Shown here in pieces: positions 1-8,644 of a stretch of DNA of 64,000 bases. The notes under the pieces were generated by a model. The model saw nothing but the letters and a program-made list of their open reading frames with translations, was not told the origin of the DNA and searched no databases. The translations under genes were made by a program, and so were the position numbers. Location of the stretch: the NCBI GenBank assembly GCA_016795325.1, contig JAEUHY010000059.1, forward strand, positions 124,001-188,000, in the 5' to 3' direction. This stretch comes from Planctomycetota bacterium (GTDB taxonomy: Bacteria; Planctomycetota; UBA1135; GCA-002686595). How positions within the stretch are numbered: position 1 is the first letter of the stretch; every line of letters begins with the position of its first letter.

Positions 1-369
1 CGAGAACTCGTCGCCGTCGATCAAGCGCAGGTAGGCGTCGGAGATCACCAACCGAACCTGGTCGTACGAGCCCACGGGCAGCGAGCTGCTCACGAGTTCC
101 TGCGTCACTCCGTTGCGCAGTCCGGCGAGGTCGAACTCGATCGTCGAACCCGAGTGCAGCGTGCGGAAGCCGCCGGGGCCGCGGATCTGGATTTCGTCGA
201 CCCACAGCCGCGCCTCGGACACCAGGCCGTGCGCGAAGGGCGCGTCGGTCACCTCGAGCGTGAGGCCGCCGTTGCCGCGCGGGCCGAAGTCTGTGCTGTC
301 TTCGCTGCTTCCGCCGCAGGACGACGTGAGGCCGGTGAGCAGGGCGAGGGCGGGTGTGGCGCGAAGCAT
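1..369 (-). CDS. DUF4382-like lipoprotein, N-terminal part (cut by window edge)
   Basis: Minus-strand reading frame open from an ATG at 367-369 to the window edge (123 codons, no stop). The protein starts with a short hydrophobic signal segment ending in a lipobox-like L-T-S-S-C, so it is probably a lipoprotein. Next comes a G-G-L-T-L-E-V-T-D-A-P-F segment and a V-D-E-I-Q-I strand, typical of the start of DUF4382, a beta-rich domain of exported proteins; the visible part ends within a segment on dependence of output on S-Y-D-Q-V-R-L. Function is unknown. It is divergent from the sigma-factor gene, leaving about 150 nt between the two starts. Assignment to DUF4382 is from motif recall only. 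Confidence 0.72.
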   Translation of the reverse strand, partial: MLRATPALALLTGLTSSCGGSSEDSTDFGPRGNGGLTLEVTDAPFAHGLVSEARLWVDEIQIRGPGGFRTLHSGSTIEFDLAGLRNGVTQELVSSSLPVGSYDQVRLVISDAYLRLIDGDEFS

Positions 370-517
370 GGCGGTGCTCAGGGCGAGAGTCGTGGGGTTG
401 GATCCGCTTTCATTCGAGCAGGGAACCCGCGGTTTGGCCGCGGCGGCGAGGCGTTTGTGCGCGGTCAGAGCCTGAATTTTCTGTCACAGTTGGCCGTCCC
501 GTCGGAACCAACACGCC

Positions 518-3500
518 ATGCAATCCGACTTGAAGCTCCTGTTCCTGCGCTGGCGTGAACACGGCGATCTCGACGCGCTCGCGAGCGTGTTCGACGCGAC
601 TGCACCCGCGCTCCTGAAGGTCGCGCTGCACCTAGCGCGACGCCGCGACGAGGCCGAGGACCTCGTGCAATCCACCTTCGTCACTGCGCTCGAGCGTTCG
701 TCGAGCTTCGACGAGCGGCGCGAGCTGCTGCCGTGGCTGTCGGGGATCCTCGCGATGCACGCGCGCAAGCGATTGGACGGTCGATCACGCGATGCGGCCG
801 TCGAGGCGCTCGAACCTGCCAGCGGCGAGGATCCGCTCGATCAAGCCAGCGCGCGTGAGTTGGAGGCTCTCGTGGCTCGAGCGCTTGACGAGTTGCCCGC
901 GACCTACGCGCGCGCCGTTCGCGAGCACGTGCAGCACGGCGTGGCGCCGCGTGAATTGGCCGCGCAACTGGGAGTTTCGCGCGTCAACGCCCGGGCACGG
1001 CTGCACCGCGGACTCAAGTTGTTGCGCCGCGCGCTTCCCGCCAGTCTCGGTGCGCGGCTGATCGGTGCGAGCGATCCGCTCGAACGCGTGCGCACGGCGG
1101 TGCTCACGCGCGGCGCGCACTTGACCGGCGCCGGGAGCGCACTCAGCGCCGCGAGTTGGCTCGCAGGCGCTCTCGCGCTGACCACCGTTGTGTGGGGCGC
1201 GGTCGCTGTGTTCGAGCCGACGTCGGGCGAGAGCACTTCGGTTGCTGCTCCGATCCACGACGCGCTGGAAACGAGCGCCGCGGCCGACGCACAACCGGAA
1301 AGTGCGCGATCGGAGGTCGCTCCCGAGGAGTCGACATCGGCGGAAGGCGCTTCGTCGAGCGCCGCAGCGAGCAGCGCCGCGTCGACGGGTGAGCTGGTGC
1401 ACGTGCGCGGTCGCTTGCTGCTTCCCAACGGCGCTCCGGCCGTCGGCGTGCCGCTGCGGTTGAGCGCTCGACCGGCGAACGACGACCTCGTCGCGCGCTT
1501 TGGCGTGCCAGAAAGCTGGACGGGTCCGACGCCCGCGCCGACGGACGCCGAGGGCCGCTTCGAAGTCAGTTTCGAACCGCCGCGTGCATTCCAGTTCTCG
1601 CTCGAGGCTCGGCCGAGCGGGTTCGTGCCCGTGGGCTGGCGCTTTTCCGCTCACGATCCCGACCCGCTTCTCGAGCTCGCACCAGTTCAGCTCGAACGCG
1701 CCGCGACGGTGGTCGTGAACGTGCGCGATGCGGCGGGCGCCGATCTGCGCAGCGGCTGGAGCGTGAGCGTGAGGCCAGCGGAACTCGACGATGACTTCTT
1801 CGACGAGCACCGCGAGGAGAGCGTGTACGTCCCGGTCGAATGGAGCGACTCCCACGGCGCTTTCGTCGCGGACTGTGCGCCCGCTGGGCCCGTGAGCGTG
1901 AGCGCCACGCACCTGCTCGGGCCGTCGATCCGAACGGACGCGTTGGCGCGGCTGGACGACGTCACGGCCGTGCAGCTCTTGTACGCCGGGCCCGACCTCG
2001 CGCGCCGGATCGCGGTCGCGCTGTCGGGGTCGAGTGTCGCGCGGCGTTTTCCTCCCGAGACGGACAAGTTGCGGCTCGTGGCGCAAAGTGGCGTTGCGCG
2101 AACCTTTTCGACGGAGAATACGCGAGCCACGGGACGCTACTGGATCGACGACGTCGAGCCTGGCGTGTACGTCGTCGAGCTCGAGGACGAGCGCTACTAC
2201 GTGCACAGCGTGTCCGGCGTGCAGCCCAGTGAATTCGTGAAGTTCCCGGCGCTCCCGGCCGGCGCGTTGCGCATCGCGATCGTCGACGAGCACGGCGCCG
2301 CGCTGCCCGCGCCGTTCTCGCTCGGCGTCACGTGGCCGGAGCCTGGACGCACCACCAGCGTGTTGTGGTTGCGCCATGCGCAACAAGGTTGGCCCGCGGG
2401 CGGCGTGATCGACGGGCTCATCCCGGAGCGGGAGTTCGTGCTCGAGTTGCGGCAGCCGGGCGCGCTGGCGCTCGAGCAGATGCAGCCGGCGCTTGCGCCC
2501 GGCGAGGTGCGCGACATCGTGTTCGTGCGCGACAGTTCGCGTTCGTTGCGCGGCACGGTGCTCACGGGGGCGACCGGCGCGCCTGCGAGCGGTGTTGTGG
2601 TCGAACTCACGCGCGGCGACGTGGCGGGGCATGACCGAGACACGGCCGGGATGGTTCACGTGAACGGGACACTCGTCCCGCTGCGCGACCTCAGCACGCA
2701 CAGCGATGCGAACGGGCGCTTCGAATTCAGCGGACTCCACCCGGGGGTCTGGACGGTGTGCGCGCGTTGGGACAGGCACTTCTTCGTGGAGCAGACCGTC
2801 GAACTCGCCGAAGAGCCGGTCGAAGTTGAGCTCGCCGCTCCGCCACACGCGACGCTCCTCGGGCGGCTCCTGTTGCCGGCGGGATACGACGCGACAACGC
2901 TTACCTTTGCGGCGACTCCGAAGACCGATGGGCACAGACGTGTGTACGGGGCCGAGCGGCGCGTTGCGGTTGCCGCGGATGGGAGCTTCGCGATCGGGCC
3001 GCTGCAGTTGGGTGTTCACGCACTCACGCTTTGGCTACCGCCCACACGCCTGAACAAGGGCGAGCAACAGTCTGCGCTCAGCCTTGGTCAGTACGACGTC
3101 GGCGCCGTCGCGCCGCTCGAGATCGACTTGCGCCAACGTCTTCCGGGCGCGGTGCGTGCGCGGATCCTCATCGATGGCGCTCCCGCCGCGCATGCGGTCG
3201 TCGGGTTCGAACTGGTGTCGGTGGCGGAGGCCGTCGGCGCGCACAGCATCTCGCTGGATGCGCGCGGCGAGATCGAACTCCAAGGCGTGCCGAACGGCGT
3301 GCTGCGCGCGTGCGTGCGTTCGCGCGACGGTCGCTGGTGGTGGCGGAGTCCGACGACGTTCGAGTTGTCGCCCGGCGCGACGGCGCAGGTCGAACACGAC
3401 CTCACCACCTTCGAGCGTGCTGTTCGTGTCGTTCACGGAGCAACGCAGGCGCCGATCGCTCACGCGCGCGTCGCGCTCTACACCCAAGGGCCGAACAGCG

Positions 3501-3667
3501 AGCAGCGCGCCGAGATCCGCGCCGACGAGCTCGGCCGCGTGAGCCTCCGCGCGCCGGCGGTGCGCATGCGCTTCGAGCTGCTCGAACCCCTCGCCGCAGC
3601 GCTCGAACCGGCCGAGATCGACTGGGGGCCGGGCGCGGATCCGCTCATCCTCCGAACCGCCCCGTAG
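518..3667 (+). CDS. Membrane-anchored ECF sigma factor fused to carboxypeptidase-regulatory-like domains
   Basis: 1049 aa. Residues 10-90 look like sigma-70 region 2 (acidic D-E-A-E-D-L-V-Q motif, then an F-D-E-R-R...L-P-W-L segment). Residues 115-172 look like region 4, with a helix-turn-helix around E-L-A-A-Q-L-G-V-S-R-V-N-A-R-A-R-L-H-R-G. A single hydrophobic segment at 213-232 is followed by a Ser/Ala/Glu-rich linker (235-290). The remaining ~750 residues are repeated beta-sandwich modules (G-R-L-L-L-P-N-G-A-P-A-V-G type) resembling carboxypeptidase regulatory-like domains. The topology implies a cytoplasmic sigma part tethered to an exported sensor-like array. Known ECF families in Planctomycetota carry C-terminal extensions; that this one senses cell-envelope cues is inference. 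Start is ATG at 518. A Ser/Thr kinase gene follows 76 nt downstream on the same strand. Confidence 0.85.
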   Translation: MQSDLKLLFLRWREHGDLDALASVFDATAPALLKVALHLARRRDEAEDLVQSTFVTALERSSSFDERRELLPWLSGILAMHARKRLDGRSRDAAVEALEPASGEDPLDQASARELEALVARALDELPATYARAVREHVQHGVAPRELAAQLGVSRVNARARLHRGLKLLRRALPASLGARLIGASDPLERVRTAVLTRGAHLTGAGSALSAASWLAGALALTTVVWGAVAVFEPTSGESTSVAAPIHDALETSAAADAQPESARSEVAPEESTSAEGASSSAAASSAASTGELVHVRGRLLLPNGAPAVGVPLRLSARPANDDLVARFGVPESWTGPTPAPTDAEGRFEVSFEPPRAFQFSLEARPSGFVPVGWRFSAHDPDPLLELAPVQLERAATVVVNVRDAAGADLRSGWSVSVRPAELDDDFFDEHREESVYVPVEWSDSHGAFVADCAPAGPVSVSATHLLGPSIRTDALARLDDVTAVQLLYAGPDLARRIAVALSGSSVARRFPPETDKLRLVAQSGVARTFSTENTRATGRYWIDDVEPGVYVVELEDERYYVHSVSGVQPSEFVKFPALPAGALRIAIVDEHGAALPAPFSLGVTWPEPGRTTSVLWLRHAQQGWPAGGVIDGLIPEREFVLELRQPGALALEQMQPALAPGEVRDIVFVRDSSRSLRGTVLTGATGAPASGVVVELTRGDVAGHDRDTAGMVHVNGTLVPLRDLSTHSDANGRFEFSGLHPGVWTVCARWDRHFFVEQTVELAEEPVEVELAAPPHATLLGRLLLPAGYDATTLTFAATPKTDGHRRVYGAERRVAVAADGSFAIGPLQLGVHALTLWLPPTRLNKGEQQSALSLGQYDVGAVAPLEIDLRQRLPGAVRARILIDGAPAAHAVVGFELVSVAEAVGAHSISLDARGEIELQGVPNGVLRACVRSRDGRWWWRSPTTFELSPGATAQVEHDLTTFERAVRVVHGATQAPIAHARVALYTQGPNSEQRAEIRADELGRVSLRAPAVRMRFELLEPLAAALEPAEIDWGPGADPLILRTAP

Positions 3668-3677
3668 CGGCCGCGGG

Positions 3678-3696
3678 GCGCTCCGACGCGGAGCGC
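3678..3696 (+). terminator. Hairpin between sigma-factor and kinase genes
   Basis: A perfect 7-bp inverted repeat, GCGCTCC-gacgc-GGAGCGC, lies just after the sigma-factor stop codon. No T-run follows, so it may be a weak terminator, an attenuator or an mRNA-stabilising stem rather than a full intrinsic terminator. Confidence 0.35.
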
Positions 3697-3743
3697 GACT
3701 CCGGGATAGAGTTCGGCGCGCGGCCTCGTCGCCGCGCCGCCCC

Positions 3744-6695
3744 GTGACCGACGAACTCCTCCAGCCGGACGATCCTGAGCTCGACGCGCTCGTGTTCGAG
3801 TTCCTCGAACGCGCGGAAGCCGCGCCAGGGCGCTGGAGAGAGGCGCTGGAAGAACTGGGCCGGCGCGTTCCGGCGCGTGCGGCGCAGTTGCGCCAGCGCG
3901 TCGAGATGCTCGTGCGCTCGGGGTTGTGGGGCGCGCCGGCCCAGGAAGCCGCGGCGATCCCTGAGCGTTTGGGCGAGTTCCGACTGCTGCGCAAACTCGG
4001 CGGCGGCGGCATGGGCGTCGTGTACCTCGCCGAACAGGAGAGCGTCGGCCGGCGCGTCGCGCTGAAGCTGATCCGCGGCGAGCACCTCTACTCGCAGTCG
4101 GCGCGCGCGCGTTTCGTGCGCGAAGCGCGAGCGACGGCGCGCCTGGACCATGCGTCGATCGTGCGCGTGTTCACGATCGGCGAGGAAGCGGGGCTGCCGT
4201 TCCTGGCGATGGAGTACGTGCCCGGCGCGGCGCTCGATGCGCTGCTCGATCACTTCAAGGGCCGGGAACCGGCGAGTTTGCGTGGACAAGATGCGCGCGA
4301 AGCCTTGCTCGCGGCGCTGCGCGCGAACGCCGAAACCCCGTTGTCGGATTCGCGCGCCGAGAGTTTCGAGCGCGGTTGGATCGAATTCGCCGTGCGCATC
4401 GTGCGCGACATCGCGCTGGCGCTCGAGCATGCGCACGAGCGCGGCGTGCTGCACCGCGACGTGAAGCCGTCCAACGTGCTGCTCAGCGCCGACGGCCGCG
4501 TGCGTCTGTGCGACTTCGGTCTCGCGGCGCTGGCCGGCGGCGAGTCGCTCACGCGCAGCGGCGCGCAGCTGGGCTCGCTTCCGTACATGGCGCCGGAGCA
4601 GCTGCGCGGCGAACACGGCGCGATCGGTCCACGCACGGATGTGTACGGCCTGGGCGTCACGCTCTACGAACTCGTCACGCTCGTGCGGCCGTACGGCGGC
4701 GAGAGCGAGGAGCGAGTGCGCCACGCGATCCTCGACGCGCGGCCGGTGTCGATGCGGACGCTCAACCCCGGAGCGAGCGCCGACATCGAGATCGTGTGCG
4801 CCAAGGCGCTCGATCCCGACCCGCGGCGGCGCTACGCCAGCGCGGCGGAGTTCGCGCGCGATCTGTCGAACGTGCTCGAGCTGCGTCCGATCGAGGCGCG
4901 GCCGCCGAGTACGTGGACCCGCGCGCGCCGTTGGTCGCAGCGGCGTCCCGCGGCTGCGGTGGCAGTCGTCGCCGGCGCGTTGCTGATGCTCGCTTTTCCG
5001 CTCGGCTGGGAGCTGAACCGCATGCGCACGATGGACGAGGTGCGCGCCGCGTACAAGAACGAACAGACCGCGCGCGAACAGTCGGAGCGTGACTTCGAGA
5101 TGGCTATGAAGGCCGTCAAGAATGAACAGACGGCGCGCGAACAGTCCGAGCGCGACTTCCAGGCGGCCTTGAAAGCCGTAGGACACGTGCTGCGTGGGCT
5201 GGGCGAGGAAGATCTGCGCGACGCACCGCGCATGCAGCGCGTGCGTCTCAAAGCGATCGAGCGCGCGCAGGATTTGCTCTCCACGCTCGAGCGCGACCGC
5301 GCAACGGATGCGCAGCTGCTGAGCGAAGGCGCAGATCTCTACTCCGCGCGCGCTGAAGTCCTGTTCGACTTGGGGCGCGTCGAGGATTCGATCGAAGCTG
5401 GCGACCGCGCACTCGAACTGCTCACGCGCCTTTCGAGCGTCGAGCCGACGGCCGATGTGCGGCGGCGACGTGCGCTCGTCCTCGGCGATCAGGCCAAAGC
5501 GCAGCAAGCCCAGGGAAAGTGGCGCGAATCCCTCGTGGCGTTCGAGCAGCTCGAACCGCTGGTGCGCGAGTTCTGTTCCGATGATGGGGGCGGGGTCGAG
5601 AACCGGCGCATCCTCGCCATCACACTCGCCAACATCGCCGAAGCGCAGCACGCGCTCGGCGACTACGCCGCGGCGCACAAACGGCTCGACGAGGCCGTGG
5701 CGTACGTCGAACCGTTGGTGGGACTGGCCCCGGACAAGGCCTCCGTCGCCTGGGCGCACGGGCGCGTGCAGGGGGACATCGGGGATCTGCTCTTCAGCGA
5801 AGGTGAGCTCGTCGGCGCCCGGTCGCGGATGGAGCTGCGCCTCGCCGAGTTTCGCCGTGCGGCCGGGTTGGCGCCGGGTGAGCGCTACTACCGCTTCGAC
5901 TCGGTGTCCGCATCGATCTCGCTGGCCAGCCTGCATGCGCGCGAGCACGAGACCCAAGCGGCAGAGGCGTTGCTGCTCGAGGCGCGGGCCGAGTTGGATC
6001 GCCTGCTCGATCAGTTCCCCGACGCGGAGCGCTACATCGAAGAGAGCTGGCGGCTCGACCAGGTGCTCGGCGCGTTGTACGGCGGAGAGGGCCGTGTCGC
6101 CGAAGCGCTCGAGGTCTTCCGCGCCAGCGCAGAGCGGATCGACCGCTCGCTGCGTGAGCTGCCCGATCGCATCGACATCGTCATGTACGCGGCGCAGGCG
6201 GAGTACAACCTGGCCTTGGCGCGGATGCACAGCGGCGCGTCGCTGGAGGAGACGGAAGCTGCGCTCGACAAGGTCGAACAGCGTCTGGACTCGCCCCCCG
6301 TGCGCAGCAGCGGGCAGGAGCTGGCCGTCGAGATGCGGCGGATGTGCAGGTACAACCGCGTTTTGGCGCGCTGCTTCGCGGGAGAGCTCGAACGCGCGCT
6401 AACCGCTTTGCGCGACTTCGAACTCGATGGAGCGCGCGACGCCCAGGCGCTGCGCTTCGGCGCCGATCTCTACAACGAGTTGATCCTCGCGCTTCGACGT
6501 CAGGACCCGGACGTCGCGGCGCGCGCCGAACGTGAGCGCGGCTGGACGGAGGCGATGTTCTCGCGGCTGGAGGCCGCCGTCGAAGCGGGTTACGCGGACA
6601 CCGTCGAGTTGGACAGCACGCCCGCGCTCGAGAGTTTTCGCGCCGACGAACGTTTCGTGCGTCTCCGAGCGCGCTGCGAGCAAGGCGCGCACTAA
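3744..6695 (+). CDS. Ser/Thr protein kinase with transmembrane segment and TPR-like C-terminal region
   Basis: 983 aa from a GTG at 3744. Residues 80-390 form a Hanks-type kinase: glycine loop L-G-G-G-G-M-G-V-V-Y (85-94), ATP-binding Lys108, catalytic H-R-D-V-K-P-S-N (Asp239), D-F-G (257-259), and M-A-P-E. All catalytic residues are present. A hydrophobic segment at about 402-425 anchors it. A coiled-coil stretch then contains two back-to-back copies of a 21-residue unit (K-N-E-Q-T-A-R-E-Q-S-E-R-D-F..., starting at 438 and 459). The C-terminal ~500 residues are alpha-helical with TPR-like spacing and probably bind partners. Such kinases are abundant in Planctomycetota. Placement behind the tethered sigma factor makes a shared signalling pathway possible, but this is inference. 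Confidence 0.93.
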   Translation: MTDELLQPDDPELDALVFEFLERAEAAPGRWREALEELGRRVPARAAQLRQRVEMLVRSGLWGAPAQEAAAIPERLGEFRLLRKLGGGGMGVVYLAEQESVGRRVALKLIRGEHLYSQSARARFVREARATARLDHASIVRVFTIGEEAGLPFLAMEYVPGAALDALLDHFKGREPASLRGQDAREALLAALRANAETPLSDSRAESFERGWIEFAVRIVRDIALALEHAHERGVLHRDVKPSNVLLSADGRVRLCDFGLAALAGGESLTRSGAQLGSLPYMAPEQLRGEHGAIGPRTDVYGLGVTLYELVTLVRPYGGESEERVRHAILDARPVSMRTLNPGASADIEIVCAKALDPDPRRRYASAAEFARDLSNVLELRPIEARPPSTWTRARRWSQRRPAAAVAVVAGALLMLAFPLGWELNRMRTMDEVRAAYKNEQTAREQSERDFEMAMKAVKNEQTAREQSERDFQAALKAVGHVLRGLGEEDLRDAPRMQRVRLKAIERAQDLLSTLERDRATDAQLLSEGADLYSARAEVLFDLGRVEDSIEAGDRALELLTRLSSVEPTADVRRRRALVLGDQAKAQQAQGKWRESLVAFEQLEPLVREFCSDDGGGVENRRILAITLANIAEAQHALGDYAAAHKRLDEAVAYVEPLVGLAPDKASVAWAHGRVQGDIGDLLFSEGELVGARSRMELRLAEFRRAAGLAPGERYYRFDSVSASISLASLHAREHETQAAEALLLEARAELDRLLDQFPDAERYIEESWRLDQVLGALYGGEGRVAEALEVFRASAERIDRSLRELPDRIDIVMYAAQAEYNLALARMHSGASLEETEAALDKVEQRLDSPPVRSSGQELAVEMRRMCRYNRVLARCFAGELERALTALRDFELDGARDAQALRFGADLYNELILALRRQDPDVAARAERERGWTEAMFSRLEAAVEAGYADTVELDSTPALESFRADERFVRLRARCEQGAH
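5055..5180 (+). repeat. 63-bp in-frame tandem duplication inside the kinase gene
   Basis: Two adjacent 63-nt units (5055-5117 and 5118-5180) encode near-identical 21-residue blocks (K-N-E-Q-T-A-R-E-Q-S-E-R-D-F-x-x-A-x-K-A-V). The copies differ by a few bases. The duplicated block lies in the predicted coiled coil just after the membrane segment, so the copy number would change its length by six heptad-like turns. Confidence 0.9.
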
Positions 6696-7405
6696 TCGCG
6701 GTCGCGGGCGAGCTCGCCGGGGACGCTGCGGTCCTTCAGGCCCAGCGTGCGCTCGATGCTTTGCTCGATGAACAGCGCTACATCCGCATCCGACAGGCCG
6801 CGTACGAGTTCACGGGCGCGTTTGGTGCGGAGCACGACCCAGACTGAGTAGCTCAAGTAGGGGCCATCCTTGCCGTTGCTCTGCTTGGCCTTGACGTAGA
6901 GCTGCTCGATGCTGTCCCGCTCGAACGACGCGCCGGCCCAGGGAAACGGTCTGTGGCGCACACGCACCCTGCGCGGGTCGACGTTGATGATGGTCGTGTT
7001 GAAGAGTCCGGACAAAGTCCAGTAGGTCAGGGCCACGCCGGCGCCCACGTGTCCGATCATCAACAGAGCCGGTACTCCAAGGGCGGCTTCAGCGATCATT
7101 CGCACGAAGATGTAGACGAAGAACCCATCCCAGACGACGCAGAACAGCGCGAGGAACGCGAACATCGGTTGGAACCATGCGCGCCGCAGCTCGATCCCTT
7201 CCTTGGTGTCGAGCAGCTTGATCTCGGGCGGCGTGGGCACTTCTTCGCGCGGCGCGACTCCGCCGCGCGGCGCGCCCGGCGGCGCAGCGAGAGTGAGCAG
7301 CGCCTTGCAGTACGAACAGGAGAGAACTCCTTTCGCGGTGTCGTAGTCCTCGAGACGAAAGTGCGATCCGCAAGACGGGCACCGCGGCGCGTTGGGTCGG
7401 GTCAC
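6692..7405 (-). CDS. Zinc-ribbon membrane protein of unknown function
   Basis: About 237 aa when started at the GTG at 7405; an in-frame ATG at 7486 would add 27 low-complexity residues. The N-terminus carries a zinc-ribbon C-P-S-C...C-S-Y-C pair. Two hydrophobic segments follow (one around F-A-F-L-A-L-F-C-V-V-W, one around L-M-I-G-H-V-G-A-G-V-A-L), then a soluble region ending in an Arg/Asp-rich tail. The 3' end overlaps the convergent kinase gene by 4 nt. The arrangement (zinc ribbon plus membrane segments) recalls the protein at 24613-25767, which has the ribbon at the other end. No function can be assigned. Confidence 0.72.
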   Translation of the reverse strand: MTRPNAPRCPSCGSHFRLEDYDTAKGVLSCSYCKALLTLAAPPGAPRGGVAPREEVPTPPEIKLLDTKEGIELRRAWFQPMFAFLALFCVVWDGFFVYIFVRMIAEAALGVPALLMIGHVGAGVALTYWTLSGLFNTTIINVDPRRVRVRHRPFPWAGASFERDSIEQLYVKAKQSNGKDGPYLSYSVWVVLRTKRARELVRGLSDADVALFIEQSIERTLGLKDRSVPGELARDRD

Positions 7406-7604
7406 TCCGCGATTGTCTCGCGGCGCATCGGCCTCCGGCAAGCCGCCGGCGCCGCCGCCCGCTGGCCTGCGCCGAAACTTCTGCACAGCGGCCGCTTCCG
7501 CAGCGGAATTTCGCCGGTATCACTCAGGGTTTCGGGTCCTGCGCGCCGAACTGGGCGGCTGGAGAGGGCGGCGCCGTGGGGGCGCCGAACAGGGCCAGAA
7601 GATC

Positions 7605-8027
7605 ATGGGGTTTTTGCACGCACGTTGCGGCTCTTGCCGCAGACGCTCACGCGCTCGGCGTTCGCGCCGAGGGCTGAGTCTCGTCGAAGTGGTCGTCGCG
7701 CTCACGCTGGTCGTGGGTGTGATGCTCGGCGCGAGCGCGGGCTTCTCCGGGAGCCTCAAGGCCGTGGACCGTGCGCAGCAGCTTCACGATGCGAGCGCGC
7801 AGCTCTCGACCGTGCTCGAGGATGTCGCCGCGCAGCCGTACGACAACCTGCTCGCGCTCAACGGCAACGAGATCCTCAGCGGCGCCAACGCCGCGAGCTC
7901 CGCCTTCGTCACGGACCTGGTGGTCTTTCAGGTGCAGGTCGATCTGGTGCAGGTGCGCGCGACGGTGCGCGATGCACGCACGAATCAGGTCCTGGGGTCC
8001 GTCACGACGCAGAGGAGCCGACGATGA
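7605..8027 (+). CDS. Prepilin-like protein (type IV pilin / pseudopilin N-terminus)
   Basis: 140 aa from the ATG at 7605. A basic leader (R-R-S-R-A-R-R-S-R-R-G) is followed by L-S-L-V-E-V-V-V-A-L-T-L-V-V-G-V, the classic prepilin-peptidase site (cleavage after Gly, Glu at +5) plus hydrophobic stalk helix. The rest resembles a GspI/PilV-type minor pseudopilin. It is the first gene of a tightly coupled run; its stop overlaps the next start (ATGA). Role inferred: minor pilin or pseudopilin of a type IV pilus or type II secretion-like machine. No assembly ATPase, peptidase or secretin is in this window. Confidence 0.85.
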   Translation: MGFLHARCGSCRRRSRARRSRRGLSLVEVVVALTLVVGVMLGASAGFSGSLKAVDRAQQLHDASAQLSTVLEDVAAQPYDNLLALNGNEILSGANAASSAFVTDLVVFQVQVDLVQVRATVRDARTNQVLGSVTTQRSRR

Positions 8028-8644
8028 AGCGCATGCAGCCCTGCACGGTTCGCGGCCGCCGCGGCTTCACCTTGCTCGAGACCACCGTTTCGCTCGGGGT
8101 TTTCCTGGTGCTGTCGTACTCGCTCGTGGTGACGCTCGACATGGCCACCGACAGCCAGTCTGCGGTGACCGCACGTTCGAGCGAGGTGCGCTCGGCGCGC
8201 GCCACGCACGAGCATTTCGCGGACGAACTGCGCCAAGCCGATCCCGACGACGTGTTGATCACCCAACTCGCCGACGGAAACCACGAAGTCTCGTTCCGCC
8301 AGCCGATCATGGTCGGCGGCGCCGCCGTGTGGGGCGTGTTCGACATCTCGCTGGGCGCGAACCAGGACGAGCGCAGCCGCGAGGACTGGCGCGTGCGCTA
8401 CACCGTGGAGAGCGCGAGCGAAAACGGCGTGACCGTACGCAGCCTGGTGCGCCAGATCATCGACGACGCCGGGGATTTCGTGTCCGAGCAGACGGTCGCG
8501 CGCGGGCTCAATTCGGGGACTCTCGCGGCGCCCGGTTTTCGGGTCACACGTGTCGGGGATGTGTGGCGTGTGCAGCTAGGAACCGTTCAACACGGCTCCG
8601 ATTCATGCAGGAAAGAGGACTTCCATGTGGGCATTCGCAACTGA
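8024..8644 (+). CDS. Prepilin-like protein (PilW/GspJ-type)
   Basis: 206 aa. The start ATG at 8024 overlaps the previous stop by 4 nt. The N-terminal region reads R-R-G-F-T-L-L-E-T-T-V-S-L-G-V-F-L-V-L, a canonical type IV prepilin signal (Gly, Phe at +1, Glu at +5). The downstream region (R-S-S-E-V-R-S-A-R-A-T-H-E-H-F) and length fit GspJ/PilW minor pseudopilins. It overlaps the next gene by 20 nt, so translational coupling is likely. Confidence 0.87.
   Translation: MKRMQPCTVRGRRGFTLLETTVSLGVFLVLSYSLVVTLDMATDSQSAVTARSSEVRSARATHEHFADELRQADPDDVLITQLADGNHEVSFRQPIMVGGAAVWGVFDISLGANQDERSREDWRVRYTVESASENGVTVRSLVRQIIDDAGDFVSEQTVARGLNSGTLAAPGFRVTRVGDVWRVQLGTVQHGSDSCRKEDFHVGIRN

Noticed and set aside
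785..3019. Long reverse-strand frame across the sigma-factor gene
   Set aside because: Arg/Ala/His-rich product without domains; typical antisense shadow of a GC-rich gene.
3645..6230. 861-codon reverse frame opposite the kinase gene
   Set aside because: The plus-strand frame has all kinase motifs in order; the reverse product has none.
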